Shown here piece by piece: positions 7,711 to 16,466 of a stretch of DNA of 22,434 bases. The stretch is taken from assembly GCA_045658525.1 (NCBI GenBank), contig JAZOVD010000032.1, positions 1-22,434 on the forward strand, written 5' to 3'. The number at the start of each line of letters is the position of its first letter. The first letter of the stretch is position 1. The stretch comes from SIG673 sp045658525. Lineage in GTDB: Bacteria; Bacillota; Clostridia; Oscillospirales; CAG-272. The position numbers were made by a program, and so were the translations under genes. The notes beneath the pieces are model-generated. The model was not told where the DNA came from and did no database searches. It worked only from the letters and a program-made list of their open reading frames with translations.

Positions 7711-8529
7711 TTACTGATTTGCTTTTCTTTCGTCTTCACGAAGTCTGTATTTTTCGGGAGAAACACCTGTAAATCTCTTGAAAGTGTGAGAGAAGTGGTA
7801 ACTGTCCGCAAAGTGATATGTCATAGCTATCTCTTTTATTTGCAGAGAAGTATCAAGCAGAAGTAATTTAGAAGCGTTTATTTTGCTTTTCAGTATATAC
7901 TGCTTGGGTGTTATACCGAACTTTTCACGGAATATCCTTATTACGTGAGTCTCACTAAGGTAAAATTGCTTTGCTATCGAGGTTACGGATATATCTGAAT
8001 CAATGTTTGTCTCAATATAATGCTTGATCTTCTGAGCGATAAGCTCAGGCTTGCTTTCCACGACGTGCGACTGCGCGAATATAAGCTCTATAAAGAGCTG
8101 ATAAAATCCTACGGCAAGACGGTTCGTTGTTTCAAGCTTGTTATCCGAGTCGTCCATAAGGTCGCATACGGAATTGAAAGCGTCAACAGCTGTTGGACGA
8201 AGTGAGAGATGCGTCTTGAAAGCGTTGCAGGAGCTTGCGAAAGCGTCTGCAAGATAACCGTAACAGGTAACCCCTGATATAAAGTCAAGAGAGTCTTCGG
8301 TAACTATCTTATATGCTATACCGGGACCTATGTAGCATATCGCGCCCTCTGAGGGATTTTTTTCCGTTCCGTCCTCGAATTTTATCGTACAGCTATCCGA
8401 ACGGAAATATAGAAAATGATGATAGCGGTTCTCGGAACGCTCCAAAACAAGCTCGTCTTTTGTTAGATGCTTGTAGTAAAAGAGCCGTCCGGTAGAGAAT
8501 TCCGACATATAATCAAAGGAATTGTTCAT
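7711..8529 (-). CDS. AraC-family transcriptional regulator
   Basis: A 272-residue DNA-binding protein. Residues about 1-150 form a likely cupin-type ligand-sensing domain (segments such as FEDGTEKNPSEGAICYIGPG). The last 100 residues are a double helix-turn-helix of the AraC/XylS family. The first HTH contains VTSIAKQFYLSETHVIRIF, and the second has IKEIAMTYHFADSYHFS followed by the family signature FKRFTGVSPEKYR. AAGG lies about 9 nt before the ATG. The gene starts 11 nt after the ECF S gene, so both are likely in one transcript. Such regulators usually activate sugar-use genes near them. The converging lyase genes, with their shared upstream box, are the obvious candidate targets. The ligand is unknown. 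Confidence 0.9.
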   Translation of the reverse strand: MNNSFDYMSEFSTGRLFYYKHLTKDELVLERSENRYHHFLYFRSDSCTIKFEDGTEKNPSEGAICYIGPGIAYKIVTEDSLDFISGVTCYGYLADAFASSCNAFKTHLSLRPTAVDAFNSVCDLMDDSDNKLETTNRLAVGFYQLFIELIFAQSHVVESKPELIAQKIKHYIETNIDSDISVTSIAKQFYLSETHVIRIFREKFGITPKQYILKSKINASKLLLLDTSLQIKEIAMTYHFADSYHFSHTFKRFTGVSPEKYRLREDERKANQ

Positions 8530-8540
8530 TTTTGCAATCC

Positions 8541-9170
8541 TTAAAGCTGTTTGGGATGTTTGGGAAGATATACCGCAAGCGATTTACTTATTGCACCGCC
8601 AACGATAAGCGAGACAGCTACTTCAATAGCGGCATTAAATGTGATAACGCCAAGTATAAGTACAATAACATTAGTTGCTCCGAATAATGCGAGGACCTCT
8701 CTGTTCGCGCCGAAAAGTACTACCATAAAGAGAGTATAAAGCAAGGTATTAAGCAGAGCGCCGCTTGCTGAAGCCACGAGATATGAAACGACGTTGGTCT
8801 TATCGATTTTGGATACCGCCTTAAATATGATGCTTACAAGAAGTCCCATAAGGCTTCTGGGGATAACCAACCAAATAAAAATAAGGATAGAGTTAAGTAC
8901 GGGATTTAATTCGATTATCGGTATTGTCCAACCGTTCAGAAATCCAAGTAAAAAGCTTGAAAGACCGAACATTGTCCCAAGGAATAAACCGCCCTTGGCA
9001 TCGGTAATTATAGCTCCGATAGCGACCGGTATCATAATAAACGTTATCTGTATAACTCCTATGTTAAGATAACCGAGCGGAGTGAATGACATTATGAATA
9101 TTATAGCGGTAAATATTGCAAGTTGAGTCATTCTCTGTATATTAAATTTTTTATCACTTGCAAGTGACAT
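8541..9170 (-). CDS. ECF transporter S component
   Basis: This membrane protein of about 209 residues has some six hydrophobic segments. It resembles substrate-binding S subunits of energy-coupling-factor vitamin transporters, with the segments SFTPLGYLNIGVIQITFIMI and IGAIITDAKGGLFLGTMFG. S subunits capture a vitamin or metal and depend on a shared EcfA-EcfA'-EcfT module, which is not in this window. The start chosen is ATG at 9170, preceded by AAGG at 7 nt. A longer frame from 9218 would begin inside the promoter. The substrate cannot be assigned; pantothenate or folate are possibilities from family resemblance only. It is unusual that its downstream partner is an AraC-type regulator. Confidence 0.82.
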   Translation of the reverse strand: MSLASDKKFNIQRMTQLAIFTAIIFIMSFTPLGYLNIGVIQITFIMIPVAIGAIITDAKGGLFLGTMFGLSSFLLGFLNGWTIPIIELNPVLNSILIFIWLVIPRSLMGLLVSIIFKAVSKIDKTNVVSYLVASASGALLNTLLYTLFMVVLFGANREVLALFGATNVIVLILGVITFNAAIEVAVSLIVGGAISKSLAVYLPKHPKQL

Positions 9171-9206
9171 TGAGATACCTTCTTTCAAAACATATTTTAT
9201 TTTCCA

Positions 9207-9235
9207 ATTATACATCAAAAAATTGATTTTGTCAA
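9207..9235 (-). promoter_or_regulatory. Consensus sigma-A promoter of the ECF S-AraC operon
   Basis: On the minus strand, a perfect -35 TTGACA (9230-9235) and a perfect -10 TATAAT (9207-9212) are separated by 17 nt. The leader is only about 30 nt, too short for a vitamin riboswitch. Confidence 0.92.
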
Positions 9236-9269
9236 TAGATTCGGCTATTCAAATAATTAATACAGAGTA

Positions 9270-10544
9270 TTACTTAACGAAATCGAACTCAAAATCGTAT
9301 ATGCTTACTGTATCGCCCTCTCCGCAGCCTGCGTCTTCAAGAGCATCGATAACACCGTTTTCTCTGAGTACCTTCTGGAAGAACATGAGCGATTCACGCT
9401 CACCGAAGTTTATAGTGCCCATAAAACGGTAGAGCCAGTCAGCCTCGACCTCGTAAACGCCGTTTACGTTGCGTACCTTTACCGACTTATCCTTGGGATC
9501 ATAGGCTTCTTCCTCAACGTATTCCTTTTCGTAAACAGTAAGAGGCGGCAGGAATCTGAGTCGTTCAGCGGCAAGCGTTATAAGGTCAGAGACGTTCTCG
9601 CCTGTTGCCGCGGATATATATATAAGCTCATAGCCCTTTTCATCGATGTATTTTTCAAATCTGTCGAGATCCACAAGCTCGGGATCGTGGGCGTCTATTT
9701 TGTTTGCGGCGATTATGCGAGGTCTGCTCGCAAGCTCGGGACTGTATTTTTCAAGCTCCGCGGTTATCGTCTCAATGTCAGCTATCGGATCAAGACTTTC
9801 GATACCCGAAATATCTACCACGTGAATAAGCATTCTGCAACGGTCTATATGGCGCAGAAAATCAAGTCCGAGACCAGCACCCTCGGACGCACCCTCGATA
9901 AGTCCCGGAATATCGGCGCACACGAAGCTGACGCCACTGTTTGACGTAACGACACCAAGGTTAGGGGAGAGCGTAGTGAAGTGGTACGCCGCTATCTTTG
10001 GACGCGCGGCGCTTATTGCCGCAAGCAGAGAGGATTTACCCGCGCTCGGAAGTCCTACAAGTCCAACGTCAGCGAGCATTTTCAGTTCAAGAACTATCTC
10101 GCGCTCCTCGCCCTGTGTTCCTGCCTTGGCAAATCTCGGTATCTGACGTGTAGGCGTGGCGAAATGTCTGTTGCCCCAACCACCTCTGCCGCCTTTGCAA
10201 AGAACAAAGTCCTCACATCCCGACATATCCTTTATGACCGCGCCGCTCTCTGCATCGCGGACTACCGTTCCGGGTGGAACGGGAAGAATGAGATCCTCAG
10301 CAGTCGCTCCGTGCATTTTACCGTTTTTTCCGTCACCGCCGTTTGCGGCGATAAATTTCTTTTTGTTCTTGTATGCGAAAAGCGTGTTAGTGCCCTCATC
10401 TATACGGAGAACGATACTACCGCCCTTGCCGCCGTCACCGCCGTCAGGACCGCCGTGGGAAACGTATTTTTCGCGGTGAAATGATACGCAACCGTTACCG
10501 CCGTTACCCGCTTTTACATAAATTTTAACTTTGTCTATAAACAT
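9270..10544 (-). CDS. obgE: GTPase Obg (CgtA)
   Basis: This is an essential ribosome-associated GTPase, involved in assembly of the large ribosomal subunit and in stress control. At 424 residues it has all three parts of the Gram-positive form. The glycine-rich Obg fold covers residues 1-158 (GGPDGGDGGKGG, KGGRGGWGN). The G domain follows, with the P-loop GLPSAGKS at 164-171, the DIPGLIEGASEGAGLG switch region, and NKID. A C-terminal OCT domain begins near residue 345. A GGAG site lies 6 nt before the ATG. The gene follows ligA by 20 nt on the same strand. The more usual neighbours rplU-rpmA are absent here. Confidence 0.97.
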   Translation of the reverse strand: MFIDKVKIYVKAGNGGNGCVSFHREKYVSHGGPDGGDGGKGGSIVLRIDEGTNTLFAYKNKKKFIAANGGDGKNGKMHGATAEDLILPVPPGTVVRDAESGAVIKDMSGCEDFVLCKGGRGGWGNRHFATPTRQIPRFAKAGTQGEEREIVLELKMLADVGLVGLPSAGKSSLLAAISAARPKIAAYHFTTLSPNLGVVTSNSGVSFVCADIPGLIEGASEGAGLGLDFLRHIDRCRMLIHVVDISGIESLDPIADIETITAELEKYSPELASRPRIIAANKIDAHDPELVDLDRFEKYIDEKGYELIYISAATGENVSDLITLAAERLRFLPPLTVYEKEYVEEEAYDPKDKSVKVRNVNGVYEVEADWLYRFMGTINFGERESLMFFQKVLRENGVIDALEDAGCGEGDTVSIYDFEFDFVK

Positions 10545-10564
10545 AATTGTCTCCGAAGTATATT

Positions 10565-12529
10565 TTATTTTATCATTTCGAACAGGATATTCTCATCAAT
10601 TATCGTTATACCGAGTTCTTTCGCCTTTGTGAGCTTACTGCCCGCGTCGTCTCCCGCGAGAACGTAAGCGGTCTTTTTTGAAACCGAGCCTGATGTCTTT
10701 CCGCCAAACCTTTCGATTATCTCTGAGGCTTCATCGCGTTTGAGTGTGGGAAGTGTTCCTGTCAGCACAAATGTCATTCCTTCAAAACGAGTATCCTCTT
10801 TTTTTGAGGTATATACCGTGACGACGCCGACGTCTTTTAATCTGTCAATAAGCTCACGTGTGTGAGTGTGTGAAAAGAAATTAACTATATTTTGTGCTGT
10901 TATCTCACCTATATCGTTTATCTCGCAAAGAGTCTCAACGGTAGCGGAGAAAAGCTGCTCGATGTCTCCGAATTTGTCCGCGATAAGCTTTGATGCCTTT
11001 TCTCCTACCTGACGTATTCCGAGCGCGTAGAGCAGACGGTCAAGTCCGCGTGTCTTTGATGCTTCGATAGCGGAGATCAGGTTAGATGCGGATTTTTCGC
11101 CCATTCTGTCGAGAACCTCAAGCTGCTCCTTTTTCAGACAGTAGAGATCCGCTGCCGACGATACCAGCCCGTTTTCGACCATCATTTCAAGCTGTGCCTC
11201 GCCAAGACCGTCTATATTCATAGCGTCGCGGCTGACGAAATGCGAAAGATTACGAAGAAGCTGAGCGGGACAGTCGGCGTTAGTGCAGTAATATGCCGCC
11301 TCGTCTTCCTCTCGGTATATAGGCTCTCCGCAGGACGGACAGATTTCGGGCATACAGTACTCTTTAAGTCCGCTTGGACGTTTGTCAAGGTTTACTTTCA
11401 GAATCTCCGGTATAATATCCCCCGCCTTGCGTACAGTTACCGTGTCTCCTATACGTATATCGCGTTCCTTTATGAAGTCGTAATTGTGAAGCGTTGCGCG
11501 GCTTACCGACGTTCCCGCGAGTCTTACGGGTGAAAGAACAGCGTAAGGAGTTATAACGCCCGTTCTGCCTACGTTTACGCAGATGTCAAGAAGCTCTGTA
11601 TCCTTTTCCTCTGGAGGGAATTTATAAGCCACCGCCCACTTTGGAACAGTTCCTGTGTCTCCGTATTCGGCTCTTTCGGCAATATCGTTTACCTTTATGA
11701 CTACGCCGTCTATATCAAAGGGAAGTCCGTCTCGCTTTGTGCCGATCTCCTTGATCTTTTCACATATCTCTGCGTAGGTATTCAGTACCGAAAGGTCGGG
11801 TATAACTGTAAATCCAAGCTCCTTTAAGAACAAAAGACCATCCTTATGGGTAGCGAACTCTTTGTCGCACGCTTGAATGTTAAAAACGAATATACCGAGC
11901 TTACGGCTCGCGGTAACGGTAGAATCCAGCTGACGAAGCGAGCCTGCCGCGGCGTTTCTTGGGTTAGCGAAAAGCTGATGTCCCGCTTCCTCGCGGCTTT
12001 GATTAAGTGCCTCGAAGCTCTCGCGCGGCATATATACCTCTCCGCGGACTTCGAGATGCCCTGTATAGTCTATTCTGAGCGGTATCTGGTGTATCGTTTT
12101 AAGGTTTTCGGTTACGTTTTCGCCAACGCTTCCGTCTCCGCGTGTCGAACCGATTACCAGCTCTCCGTTATCATATACAAGCGATACCGAAAGACCGTCG
12201 ATCTTACATTCGACAGAGTAACCGTTTGCGGGAGTTTTATCTACAAAGTCTTTAAGCTCGTCAAAATCGAATACGTCGCGAAGGCTTCCCATACGGACGG
12301 TGTGAGTGACCTTTTCAAATTTGTCAAGGACCGCGCCGCCAACGCGTTTGGTAGGGGAGTTCTCTGATGCAAGCTCAGGATATTTTTCTTCAAGAGCTTT
12401 GAGACGGTAAAACATCTTATCGTATTCAAAGTCGGAGATCTCGGGAGAGTCCTCGACGTAATATTTTCTTGCGTGATAAGTGAGCGTTTTTTCAAGCTCA
12501 CGCATTTCTTTTTCAAGAGCCTCTGACAT
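10565..12529 (-). CDS. ligA: NAD-dependent DNA ligase
   Basis: It seals nicks during replication and repair by using NAD+ to adenylate an active-site lysine. The protein has 654 residues, typical for LigA. The order is the Ia domain, with YHARKYYVEDSPEISDFEYD near residues 18-37. The nucleotidyltransferase domain follows, with Lys109 in the KIDG motif. Next come an OB fold, a four-cysteine zinc finger (CPSCG and YYCTNADCPAQ), helix-hairpin-helix repeats, and a C-terminal BRCT domain (FVLTGTLPTLKRDEASEII). The gene is first in a two-gene operon with obgE and has its own promoter at 12562-12590. Confidence 0.97.
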   Translation of the reverse strand: MSEALEKEMRELEKTLTYHARKYYVEDSPEISDFEYDKMFYRLKALEEKYPELASENSPTKRVGGAVLDKFEKVTHTVRMGSLRDVFDFDELKDFVDKTPANGYSVECKIDGLSVSLVYDNGELVIGSTRGDGSVGENVTENLKTIHQIPLRIDYTGHLEVRGEVYMPRESFEALNQSREEAGHQLFANPRNAAAGSLRQLDSTVTASRKLGIFVFNIQACDKEFATHKDGLLFLKELGFTVIPDLSVLNTYAEICEKIKEIGTKRDGLPFDIDGVVIKVNDIAERAEYGDTGTVPKWAVAYKFPPEEKDTELLDICVNVGRTGVITPYAVLSPVRLAGTSVSRATLHNYDFIKERDIRIGDTVTVRKAGDIIPEILKVNLDKRPSGLKEYCMPEICPSCGEPIYREEDEAAYYCTNADCPAQLLRNLSHFVSRDAMNIDGLGEAQLEMMVENGLVSSAADLYCLKKEQLEVLDRMGEKSASNLISAIEASKTRGLDRLLYALGIRQVGEKASKLIADKFGDIEQLFSATVETLCEINDIGEITAQNIVNFFSHTHTRELIDRLKDVGVVTVYTSKKEDTRFEGMTFVLTGTLPTLKRDEASEIIERFGGKTSGSVSKKTAYVLAGDDAGSKLTKAKELGITIIDENILFEMIK

Positions 12530-12561
12530 CTTATTTTCCTTCCTTGCTACATATATAAACG

Positions 12562-12590
12562 ATTATAACACAAAATCACAAAAAAATCAA
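12562..12590 (-). promoter_or_regulatory. Sigma-A promoter of ligA-obgE
   Basis: On the minus strand, TTGATT (12585-12590) and TATAAT (12562-12567) are separated by 17 nt, about 33 nt before the ligA start. Confidence 0.87.
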
Positions 12591-12591
12591 T

Positions 12592-12630
12592 AAAAAAATT
12601 CGGTTTTGATAAGCAAAACCGAATTTTTTT
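12592..12630. terminator. Intrinsic terminator after the PTS operon
   Basis: The stem AATTCGGTTTTG / CAAAACCGAATT with a 5-nt loop has an A-run and a T-run on its flanks. It lies directly after the EIICB stop codon and before the ligA promoter, separating the two minus-strand operons. Confidence 0.93.
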
Positions 12631-12634
12631 GCGT

Positions 12635-14269
12635 TTATTTCAGTTCTTCGATATATTCTTCAAGCTCGCTCTTTATTACCGTGACTCTCGGACCGTAAAT
12701 TATCTGTACACCGTTGCCCTTGTGAATAACTCCCGACGCTCCGCTGTCGCGCAGTATAGCGTCAGAAACAAGAGAACCGTCCTTTACCGTAACACGAAGT
12801 CTTGTTGCGCAGCTATCGAGCGTTACGATGTTTTCGTGACCGCCAAGACCTGCAAGAATGGTCTCCGAAAGCTCGCTTGCGTTAGCCTTTGCGCTTTTTT
12901 GCTCAGCTTTTGCCTTGTTGTAATCGCTTCGGGTGTAGAGCTTGGTTTCCGCGCCGTCGTTTTCGCGTCCCGGTGTTATATAGTTACGCTTCTTTATAAG
13001 CACGGAGAAGATAAGGTAATAAACGGCGAAGTATGCAAGACCGACGGGAATGACCATAAGCCAGTTGCTCTTTGCGTTACCTTGTAATATTCCAAAAAGC
13101 GTGAAGTCTATAAGACCGCCTGAGAAGGTCATTCCGATACCGACGTCAAGGACGTGCATAAGCATATACGCAAGTCCGGCGAAAACGCAGTGTATAACGT
13201 AGAGAAGCGGAGCTACAAAGAGGAAGGTAAATTCAAGAGGTTCTGTTATTCCGCAGAGGATAGAGGTGAGTGCGGCGGATATGAGAAGGCTTCCTGCTAC
13301 CTTGCGCTTTTCGGGCTTGGCACAGCGGTACATTGCGAGTGCCGCTCCCGGCAGACCGAATATCATAAGCGGGAATTTACCGCTCATAAATCTGGTCGCG
13401 GAAACGCTGAATTTTGTTACGCTCGGAGAGCCAAGCTCGGCGAAGAAGATGTTCTGCGCTCCGCTTACGAGTACTCCGTCTATTATCGCGCTTCCGCCGA
13501 CACCCGTCTGCCAGAAGGGGAGATAGAATACGTGATGCAGTCCGAACGGGATCAGCGCGCGCTCGATAAGTCCGTATATAAACGTTCCCGCATATCCTGA
13601 GCTTAAAACAAGCTCTCCGAGCGCGAATATGCCTCTTTGTATAAACGGCCATACGAAGAACATTGCCGCGCCTATCGCTACGAACGCCACGGTAGAGACT
13701 ATCGGTACGAATCTTACACCGCCAAAGAATGATATAACGTTCGGAAGCTTGATCTTGTAGAACCTGTTGTGCAGAGCGGATACTATAAGTCCTACGAGTA
13801 TTCCTCCGAAAACGCCCATTTCAAGCGACTGTATTCCGACTACGTTGGCGACAGAGCCTTCGGGAAGCGTAGGGTTTGCAAACTCACCAGATATAGAAAG
13901 ACACGTGGATATAGTTCTATGCATAACGAAGAACGCGATAGCGGCAGAGAGGACCGCGGTAGCCTTTTCGTTTTCCGCCATTCCGAGAGCTATTCCCATG
14001 GCGAACAGTATGGGTAGATTTGCAAATATTATATTTCCCGTTTCGGAAAGAATGAGCATTACGTTGTAGAGCGGCTTTCCCGTTCCGAGTATTCCTGCAA
14101 GTCCAAAGGAGTTGACCATTGTCTGGTTGGTGAGTGAAGCTCCTATGCCGAGTAGGAGTCCGGCTATGGGAAGAAGTGCGATCGGGAGCATAAATGACCG
14201 TCCAACGCGTTGAAGAACGGCAAATATCTGACCGCCTCTTTTGGTTCTTTCGGTAGTTTCTTTTGTCAT
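12635..14269 (-). CDS. PTS glucose/GlcNAc/maltose-type EIICB permease
   Basis: The membrane permease imports a hexose and phosphorylates it. The 544 residues form a C-B fusion. The hydrophobic EIIC domain of about ten segments runs to roughly residue 430 and includes the family segment IPFGLHHVFYLPFW and the substrate-site motif GITEPLEFTFLF. The EIIB domain at the C-terminus carries the phospho-cysteine in LDSCATRLRV (Cys487). The glucose superfamily is clear. Glucose, N-acetylglucosamine and maltose or glucoside transport cannot be separated by eye, so no symbol is given. The matching EIIA is the separate gene 17 nt upstream. This is the last gene of the PTS operon. Confidence 0.93.
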   Translation of the reverse strand: MTKETTERTKRGGQIFAVLQRVGRSFMLPIALLPIAGLLLGIGASLTNQTMVNSFGLAGILGTGKPLYNVMLILSETGNIIFANLPILFAMGIALGMAENEKATAVLSAAIAFFVMHRTISTCLSISGEFANPTLPEGSVANVVGIQSLEMGVFGGILVGLIVSALHNRFYKIKLPNVISFFGGVRFVPIVSTVAFVAIGAAMFFVWPFIQRGIFALGELVLSSGYAGTFIYGLIERALIPFGLHHVFYLPFWQTGVGGSAIIDGVLVSGAQNIFFAELGSPSVTKFSVSATRFMSGKFPLMIFGLPGAALAMYRCAKPEKRKVAGSLLISAALTSILCGITEPLEFTFLFVAPLLYVIHCVFAGLAYMLMHVLDVGIGMTFSGGLIDFTLFGILQGNAKSNWLMVIPVGLAYFAVYYLIFSVLIKKRNYITPGRENDGAETKLYTRSDYNKAKAEQKSAKANASELSETILAGLGGHENIVTLDSCATRLRVTVKDGSLVSDAILRDSGASGVIHKGNGVQIIYGPRVTVIKSELEEYIEELK

Positions 14270-14286
14270 TTTTTTTAACCTTTCTT

Positions 14287-14796
14287 TTACTTTTTTTCGT
14301 CGCTTGCAACGAAGCTCAATACGGTGGTTTCTTTCGCTTTACATTCACCTTCGAATACCGTGATTTGTGAGAAAGCGTCGTGATTAATGATAATTACTGC
14401 GATTATCTCGGAAAAGTTCTTCGATTTTATTTTTTCAATATCGACCTTTGCGATAGGGGTCCCGATGCTGATCCTGTCGCCTCTGGCGACCTCTGAGATA
14501 AAACCGTCTCCTTTAAGCTCTACCGTGTCTATCCCTACGTGGATAAGTATCTCAGCACCCTCGTCGCTTTTGATACTGTAAGCGTGCTTGGTTGGTGTTA
14601 CGTCGATAACCGTACCGTTTACAGGTGAGAAGATTTCACCGTCCCTCGGTATTATTCCAAAGCCTTGTCCGAGCATTCCGGAGGCAAACGCTACGTCAGG
14701 GATCTCACTTTCAGGAATGACAGTTCCGTTTACGGGAGCTATAAGCTCCGCGAGCCGTTCTCCTTTTTTTACTGAAAACAAACCTTTCATAAACAT
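14287..14796 (-). CDS. PTS glucose-type EIIA (Crr-like)
   Basis: A soluble 169-residue phosphocarrier that passes phosphate from HPr to the EIIB domain. It has the EIIA-Glc fold. The phosphorylated histidine is His86 in ILIHVGIDTVELKG, and the partner histidine His71 is in TPTKHAYSI. An AGGA site about 10 nt upstream favours the first of two close ATGs (14796 rather than 14790). As a free-standing EIIA between enzyme I and EIICB, it completes the relay within one operon. Whether it also has regulatory duties, as enterobacterial Crr does, cannot be told. Confidence 0.94.
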   Translation of the reverse strand: MFMKGLFSVKKGERLAELIAPVNGTVIPESEIPDVAFASGMLGQGFGIIPRDGEIFSPVNGTVIDVTPTKHAYSIKSDEGAEILIHVGIDTVELKGDGFISEVARGDRISIGTPIAKVDIEKIKSKNFSEIIAVIIINHDAFSQITVFEGECKAKETTVLSFVASDEKK

Positions 14797-14815
14797 TTTT
14801 TGCTTGTCCTTTCGG

Positions 14816-16438
14816 TCATAAATTTCTTATTTTTTCTCTTATGGGAAGTACCATCGGAGGTGTGACGGAAAGCTCGTCAACTCCGAGAGAAATGAGCTTT
14901 CTTGTCATAGCTATATCAGACGCTGTTTCTCCGCAGACTCCTACCCATATACCGGCGCGGTGAGCATTTTCGCAGGTGGTTTTTATAAGAGAAAGAACTG
15001 CCTCGTGGTCTTGCCTGTAATAGCGTGAGACTGATGGGTTTTGTCTGTCTGAGGCAAGCGTATATTGTGCCAGATCGTTTGTTCCTATGCTGAAAAAATC
15101 AACCTCGGAGGCAAAAAGCTCGGAACAAAGAGCCGCGGCTGGAGTTTCTATCATTATTCCTATCTCTATTGATCGGTCAAAGGGTATCTTTTCCTCGCTT
15201 AGCCGCGCGCAAACGTCTTTTAAGCGTTTCTTGACCTCTCTGAGCTCCCATACGGAGGCTATCATAGGGAACATTATCGCAAGCTTGCCGAATACAGAGG
15301 CTCGAAGTAAAGCTCTTAGCTGGGTTTCGAATATATTCGGTCTTGCAAGGCAAAGCCTTATCCCGCGCAGACCGAGTGCGGGGTTTTCCTCGATAGGAAG
15401 TCTTAAATAAGCGGCGTGCTTATCTGCGCCTATGTCAAGAGTTCTTATTATTGTTCGTTTACCGTCCATACGACTGAGCGCGTCGCGGTATATTCTGAAT
15501 TGCTCGTCCTCACTTGGAAGCTCATTTCTTCCGATGAAAATAAACTCTGTACGGAAAAGTCCAACTCCCTCCGCGTCGTTTTCAATAACCGTATCTATAT
15601 CGGAAAGGTTGCCTATATTGGCATACAGCTTGATGTTTTTGCCATCAGATGTCCTCGTTGGAAGTCCGCGAAGCACCTTTAAGCGTTCTTTTCTTAATCT
15701 GTCCGTTTCAAGTACTGATCTGTAATGCGAAACAGTCGTATCGTTTGGCTCTATCTCGTATTCTCCTGTGTTACCGTCAATTATGACGTTTTTTCCGTTA
15801 AAGCTATCGGGAAGCCGTCCGCAGTTAACTATGCAGGGAATACCGCCTGTTCTCGCAAGGATAGCGGTATGGGAGTTTGAGGATCCGTACGCGGTTATAA
15901 AGCCGAGGATCTTAGTTTTGTCAAGCTCTATTGCCTGGCTTGGTGTAAGATCGTCGGTATATATGATACATTCCTCGTTGAATATCTCTGTTTCGTTCGT
16001 CTTTCCGAGAAGTATTCTTATAAGACGTTCGGAAATGTCGCGCACGTCCGAGCTTCGCGCTTTTAAATATTCGTCTCCCGTGCCTTCAAGCATTTCTATA
16101 AACTGCGCTGCCGCTTTTGTAACCGCGCTTTCAGCGTTTATACGAATATCCCTTATATTTTTTGCCGTAGCGTTACTCAGATCAGGATCATCGAGCATCA
16201 TTCTGTGTATTGAAAATATTTCGGCGTTTTCCTCGGAGTTTTCCATTCTTGCCTTTTGATAAAGGGCTTCAAGCTCGCTGTCAGCTATTTTTTTTGCGTT
16301 TTCGTAACGCTGTATCTCGCTTTCGATATGATATATCGTATAAGAGGGGACTGAAACGGTGTTTTTTTCGAGAAAGCAAAGGCGACCCATTGCAATTCCC
16401 GAGCTTGCCGGTGTACCCTTATATTTAAGTCCTTTCAA
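14816..16438 (-). CDS. ptsI: PTS enzyme I (phosphoenolpyruvate-protein phosphotransferase)
   Basis: Enzyme I takes phosphate from PEP and gives it to HPr. The protein has 540 residues, slightly shorter than the usual 570 or so. The HPr-binding and phosphohistidine domains hold the active His190 in GSSNSHTAILAR; the common sequence is G-x-TSH, with Thr replaced here by Asn. The PEP-binding barrel follows, with GVGLFRTEFIF, the segment ending GLRGIRLCL, and the cysteine loop GVCGE (Cys502). HPr is 28 nt upstream and EIIA 19 nt downstream. Confidence 0.96.
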   Translation of the reverse strand: MKGLKYKGTPASSGIAMGRLCFLEKNTVSVPSYTIYHIESEIQRYENAKKIADSELEALYQKARMENSEENAEIFSIHRMMLDDPDLSNATAKNIRDIRINAESAVTKAAAQFIEMLEGTGDEYLKARSSDVRDISERLIRILLGKTNETEIFNEECIIYTDDLTPSQAIELDKTKILGFITAYGSSNSHTAILARTGGIPCIVNCGRLPDSFNGKNVIIDGNTGEYEIEPNDTTVSHYRSVLETDRLRKERLKVLRGLPTRTSDGKNIKLYANIGNLSDIDTVIENDAEGVGLFRTEFIFIGRNELPSEDEQFRIYRDALSRMDGKRTIIRTLDIGADKHAAYLRLPIEENPALGLRGIRLCLARPNIFETQLRALLRASVFGKLAIMFPMIASVWELREVKKRLKDVCARLSEEKIPFDRSIEIGIMIETPAAALCSELFASEVDFFSIGTNDLAQYTLASDRQNPSVSRYYRQDHEAVLSLIKTTCENAHRAGIWVGVCGETASDIAMTRKLISLGVDELSVTPPMVLPIREKIRNL

Positions 16439-16466
16439 TGTTTACCTCAACCTTCTTTATTGAAAA

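Noticed and set aside
9171..9218. Longer ECF S protein starting at 9218
   Set aside because: The upstream codons overlap the -10 box and spacer of the promoter at 9207-9235, so they would not be transcribed. ATG 9170 has its own binding site.
9981..10484. 167-codon plus-strand frame inside obgE
   Set aside because: It is complementary to the glycine-rich Obg fold and shows no protein family features.
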